Below, piece after piece: positions 61,140 to 64,000 of a stretch of 64,000 nt of DNA; the first letter of the stretch is position 1, and every line of letters begins with the position of its first letter. This DNA is from Azospirillum brasilense (GTDB lineage: Bacteria; Pseudomonadota; Alphaproteobacteria; Azospirillales; Azospirillaceae): NCBI RefSeq assembly GCF_005222205.1, contig NZ_CP032345.1, forward strand, positions 2,729,501-2,793,500, written 5' to 3'. Below the pieces are notes generated by a model. That model made no database searches. It was not told where the DNA came from and was given only the letters and a program-made list of their open reading frames with translations. The translations under genes were made by a program, and so were the position numbers.

Positions 61140-61941
61140 AAGCCGCCTGAGGACGGCGCAGCCGCCACACCAGCAGGCCGCCGGCCCAGGACAGCGAGAC
61201 CGCCAGCGCGGCGCCGAGCGCCACGAACCGTCCGGCGGGCTCGGCCAGCAGATGGGCGGTGGTCAGCGCCAGGGCGAGGCCGGGGTTGGTCAGCAGCGCG
61301 CTGCGCATCGCCGCGGCGACCACGCCGCCGCCCAGGCGGCCGTGCAGGATCGCCGTCAGGCTGGTCAGAGCGATGGGGAACACGGCGGCGATCCCGGTGG
61401 CTGCCGGCCCGATGCTGTGGCTGAGCGTGGTCACGGTGGCGACCAGCAGGCCGACGAGTCCGGCGCGGGCCGGGATGTCGTACCAGCGCGACCGCGCGGT
61501 CCGGACCAGCTTGTCCGCCGGAATCGGCGCCGACACCGCCCAGGCGGCGATCCCATAGCAGGCCAGCGTGAGCAGAAGCGCCAGCGGCAGAGTCCATTCG
61601 ACGGCGGAGCGCAGGCTGGCCGCCGTGGCGATCCAGAAGACGGAGCTGGTGATGACCGTCGCCGGCATGCTCCAGCGCGGGGCGATCCGCACCAGAAGCG
61701 CCAGATAGAGGACGATCGTCGCGTTCCCGACCATCCCTGACAGGGCGGCATCGGCGACGAAGCCGTCGCCATGCTCCATCGCGAGCAGCACGAAGGCCGG
61801 GCCGGTCGAGACGGGCAGGGCGGTGATCATGCCGCCATAGAAGGGGCCGGCCTTCTCCGCCGCCAGCGAGGCGGCGACGACGACCAGGGCCGCCGCCACG
61901 ATCTTGACGATCAGCGGCAGCAGCAGCGCATCGAGGGGCAT
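61138..61941 (-). CDS. multi-pass membrane protein of unknown function
   Basis: The 267 residues are almost wholly hydrophobic, with about eight membrane segments. I cannot assign it firmly. The start KIVAAALVVVAASLAAEKAGPFYGGMITALPVSTGPAFVLLAMEHG, with a Gly/Pro-rich break in the first half and a similar pattern near residues 175-215 (SIGPAATGIAAVFPIALTSL), suggests two related halves, as in small transporters. A polar loop (TARSRWYDIPAR) separates them. It starts 7 bases downstream of the trpE stop in the same direction, so it is probably in the trpE transcript. Confidence 0.82.
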   Translation of the reverse strand: MPLDALLLPLIVKIVAAALVVVAASLAAEKAGPFYGGMITALPVSTGPAFVLLAMEHGDGFVADAALSGMVGNATIVLYLALLVRIAPRWSMPATVITSSVFWIATAASLRSAVEWTLPLALLLTLACYGIAAWAVSAPIPADKLVRTARSRWYDIPARAGLVGLLVATVTTLSHSIGPAATGIAAVFPIALTSLTAILHGRLGGGVVAAAMRSALLTNPGLALALTTAHLLAEPAGRFVALGAALAVSLSWAGGLLVWRLRRPQAA

Positions 61942-61948
61942 ACGGTCC

Positions 61949-63460
61949 CTACCGGGCGGAGGTCTCGCGGACGGTTTCCTCCGCGGCGCGGATCAGGGCC
62001 ATCGACTTGTTGACGGTCTCCTGATACTCGGCCTCCGGATCGCTGTCGGCGACCACGCCGCCGCCGGCCTGCACGTACATCATGCCGTCCTTCAGCACGG
62101 CGGTGCGCAGCGCGATGCAGGTGTCCATGGCGCCCGACGCGCCGAAATAACCGACACAGCCGGCGTAGACGCCGCGGCGGGCCTTCTCCAGCTCGTCGAT
62201 GATCTGCATGGCGCGGACCTTCGGCGCTCCCGAGACGGTGCCGGCCGGGAAGCCGGCGATCAGGGCATCCAGCGCGTCGTGCTTGGGGTCGAGGTCGCCT
62301 TCGACGTTGGACACGATGTGCATGACGTGGCTGTACAGCTCCACGATCATCTTCTGCGTCACCTTGACGGTGCCGGTGCGCGCCACGCGGCCCACGTCGT
62401 TGCGGCCGAGGTCGAGCAGCATCAGATGCTCGGCCAGCTCCTTCGGATCGCTCAGCAGGTCCTCGGCCAGCGCCTGGTCCTCCTCCGCCGTGGCGCCGCG
62501 CTTGCGGGTGCCGGCGATGGGGCGGACGGTCACCTTGCCGTCGCGCACGCGCACCAGGATCTCCGGGCTGGAGCCGACGACCGACAGCTCGCCGAAGTCG
62601 CAGTGGAACAGGAAGGGCGACGGGTTCAGGCGGCGCAGCGTGCGGTACAGCGCCAGCGGCGACGGCTTGAAAGGGAAGCGGATGCGCTGGGACGGCACGA
62701 CCTGGAAGATGTCGCCGGCGCGGATGTACTCCTTCGCCCGCTCGACGATCGCATGATACTCCTCGCGCGTCGTGTTGGAGGTCCAGGCGAGCGGCAGCCC
62801 GTCCTTGGTCCGCGGCTCCCGCCGGTAGGGCAGGGGGCGCTCCAGATCGGCCACCGCGTCCATCAGCCGCTCGCGGGCGTCGCCGTAGGCGGCGGCGCCG
62901 TCGACCCCCGGCTTCGGCCAGACGGGGGTGACCAGAGTCACCGAATCGGTGTGGCTGTCGAAGATGGCGACGATGCTCGGCCGCGACAGGATGGCGTCGG
63001 GGATGCCCAGCTCGTCCGGGTTGTCGTCCGGCAGCCGCTCCATCAGCCGGACCATGTCGTAGGTCAGGTAGCCGAACAGGCCGGCGGCCATCGGCGGCAG
63101 CGCGTCCGGCAGGTCGATGCGGCTCTCGTTGATGAGGGCGCGCAGCGACTCCAGCGGAGCGGCGTCGACGGGCTCGTAGGCGTCGCGGTCGTGCAGGGCG
63201 TTGCGGTTCACCTCCGCCCGGTCGCGGCGGCAGCGCCAGACCAGATCGGGCTTGAAGCCGATCACCGAGTAGCGGTCGCGCCGCGACCCCGCCCCGCGCT
63301 CCGCCGATTCGAAGAGGAAGCCGAAGGGGCGCCCGTCGGCCAGCTTCATGTAGGCGGAGACGGGAGTCTCCAGATCGCTGACCAGCGTGGTCCACACCAC
63401 CTGCGGCGTGCCGGCCTCATAAGCGGTGTGGAAGGCGGCGGATTCCGGCTGAACCTTCAC
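61949..63460 (-). CDS. trpE: Anthranilate synthase component I
   Basis: This enzyme converts chorismate to anthranilate with TrpG. The 503 residues have an N-terminal regulatory part with FLFESAERGAGSRRDRYSVIGFKP (ESA-type tryptophan feedback-site region) and the catalytic chorismate-binding domain. The latter shows AKEYIRAGDIFQVVPSQRIRFPF, SPEILVRVRDGKVTVRPIAGTRKRG, LLDLGRNDVGRV, and FPAGTVSGAPKVRAMQIIDELE. It is not fused to trpG, which lies 3.1 kb away behind four unrelated genes. It is 24 bases downstream of the PpiD-type gene. Confidence 0.97.
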   Translation of the reverse strand: MKVQPESAAFHTAYEAGTPQVVWTTLVSDLETPVSAYMKLADGRPFGFLFESAERGAGSRRDRYSVIGFKPDLVWRCRRDRAEVNRNALHDRDAYEPVDAAPLESLRALINESRIDLPDALPPMAAGLFGYLTYDMVRLMERLPDDNPDELGIPDAILSRPSIVAIFDSHTDSVTLVTPVWPKPGVDGAAAYGDARERLMDAVADLERPLPYRREPRTKDGLPLAWTSNTTREEYHAIVERAKEYIRAGDIFQVVPSQRIRFPFKPSPLALYRTLRRLNPSPFLFHCDFGELSVVGSSPEILVRVRDGKVTVRPIAGTRKRGATAEEDQALAEDLLSDPKELAEHLMLLDLGRNDVGRVARTGTVKVTQKMIVELYSHVMHIVSNVEGDLDPKHDALDALIAGFPAGTVSGAPKVRAMQIIDELEKARRGVYAGCVGYFGASGAMDTCIALRTAVLKDGMMYVQAGGGVVADSDPEAEYQETVNKSMALIRAAEETVRETSAR

Positions 63461-63484
63461 GGGACGGGCCTCGATTGAGTGTGG

Positions 63485-64000
63485 TTAGTTGCCGCTGGCG
63501 AAGAACTGGTCGATGCGGTTGCGGTGAACCTCGACCGGGTAGCTGTTGCGCAGCGCGTTGCCGAACTGGGCCATGATGTCGCTTTCCAGCCCCTGGGCGA
63601 CGGTGCTCTCCACGGTCGCCAGCGTGGCGTCGGCCGCCGCCGGGTCCGCCGGGATGATCTCCTTCAGGCGGGCGACGACCTGGCTGTCGGCGGTGGCGCC
63701 GGTCACCGTCTCGCCGGGCTTCACCTCGAACAGCTTGCGCACCAGCTCGCCCGGCAGCCCCTCGACCGAACGGGCGTCGCGGGTGAAGGGCGTGGTCATG
63801 GCGAAGCTGGCGCCGGACTGGCCGGCGACGTCCTGCGCCGCGGCCTCCGAGCCCTGCTTCAGCTTGGCGGCAATGTCCTGGGCCTTCTCGGCGGCCAGCT
63901 TGGCGCGCTTGTCGTCCTGCCAGCCGGCGACGGCCTGATCGCGCACCTCGGCCAGCGGCTTGGGCGCGGCCGGCGTCACGCCGTCGACGCGCACCGCGTA
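63485..64000 (-). CDS. ppiD: PpiD/SurA-type peptidyl-prolyl isomerase, C-terminal part
   Basis: This is the carboxy-terminal 171 residues of a periplasmic folding protein, cut by the window edge. The visible sequence YAVRVDGVTPAAPKPLAEVRDQAVAGWQDDKRAKLAAEKAQDIAAKLKQG, followed by an ATPF/TR-type segment SFAMTTPFTRD and the ending NRIDQFFASGN, fits the alphaproteobacterial PpiD-like (SurA N-domain plus rotamase) proteins that precede trpE. The rotamase and membrane-anchor parts lie outside the window, so catalytic competence cannot be judged. Confidence 0.85.
   Translation of the reverse strand, partial: YAVRVDGVTPAAPKPLAEVRDQAVAGWQDDKRAKLAAEKAQDIAAKLKQGSEAAAQDVAGQSGASFAMTTPFTRDARSVEGLPGELVRKLFEVKPGETVTGATADSQVVARLKEIIPADPAAADATLATVESTVAQGLESDIMAQFGNALRNSYPVEVHRNRIDQFFASGN

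Noticed and set aside
63461-63484. A tryptophan attenuator leader before trpE
   Set aside because: Only 24 bases separate trpE from the upstream gene, too short for a leader peptide and alternative hairpins, and no Trp codon run is present.

Overview
This is a GC-rich chromosomal window from an alphaproteobacterium. The gene order suggests a member of the Rhodospirillales, most likely Azospirillum or a close relative. The evidence is the nuo-birA-coaX-rnj-mce-proS-lolCD block, short-form prolyl-tRNA synthetase, LpxI in place of LpxH, alphaproteobacterial LexA with a GTTC-N7-GTTC SOS box, and the rpsB...lpxB-gltA-gltX-comEC-lexA-moeA-moaC-trpCDG block. Nearly the whole window is core genome. 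I see no CRISPR array, rRNA, tRNA, integrase or transposase.

Layout. (1) 1-12439: respiratory complex I, from the end of nuoD through nuoN. NuoL carries a striking His/Asp-rich insertion. (2) 12436-17051: birA, coaX, rnj (RNase J), mce, a DUF1467 gene and tag, mostly overlapping or closely spaced. (3) 17052-18757: a non-coding stretch with two terminator-like hairpins, then two uncharacterised genes. (4) 18882-22288: proS and the lipoprotein exporter lolC-lolD. (5) 22416-25000: a dienelactone hydrolase-like protein, an EamA transporter and a small lipoprotein. (6) 25040-28522: dnaE. (7) 28523-31408: the one accessory-looking segment, a lower-GC intergenic region followed by a frameshifted ComEC-like metallo-beta-lactamase-fold gene and a DUF2278 (YukJ-like) protein with a C-terminal lamin-tail domain. 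(8) 31628-45295: translation and envelope block rpsB, tsf, pyrH, frr, uppS, cdsA, dxr, rseP, bamA, skp, fabZ, lpxA, lpxI, lpxB. lpxD, usual between skp/bamA and fabZ in this family of clusters, is missing here. (9) 45292-49446: glyoxalase, GNAT, a divergent LysR regulator, a glutathione transferase, a small membrane protein and gltA. (10) 49541-58838: gltX, comEC, lexA, moeA, moaC, GNAT, trpC, trpD, trpG. (11) 58993-64000: a small secreted protein, a divergent polysaccharide deacetylase, a small metal-binding protein, a palindromic repeat cluster, a membrane protein, trpE and the C-terminal end of a PpiD-type folding protein.

How the genes work together. The nuo genes build the proton-pumping NADH:quinone oxidoreductase. 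The rpsB-lpxB block couples ribosome production and recycling with phospholipid, isoprenoid, outer-membrane-protein and lipid A synthesis. LolCD moves lipoproteins to the outer membrane. TrpE and TrpGDC make the tryptophan intermediates, but here the two loci are separated by four unrelated genes on mixed strands. MoaC and MoeA act in molybdenum cofactor synthesis. The best candidate for undescribed biology is the 28.5-31.4 kb two-gene cassette. Secondary candidates are the unknown pair at 17.5-18.8 kb, the NuoL histidine loop and the palindromic element at 61.03-61.14 kb.
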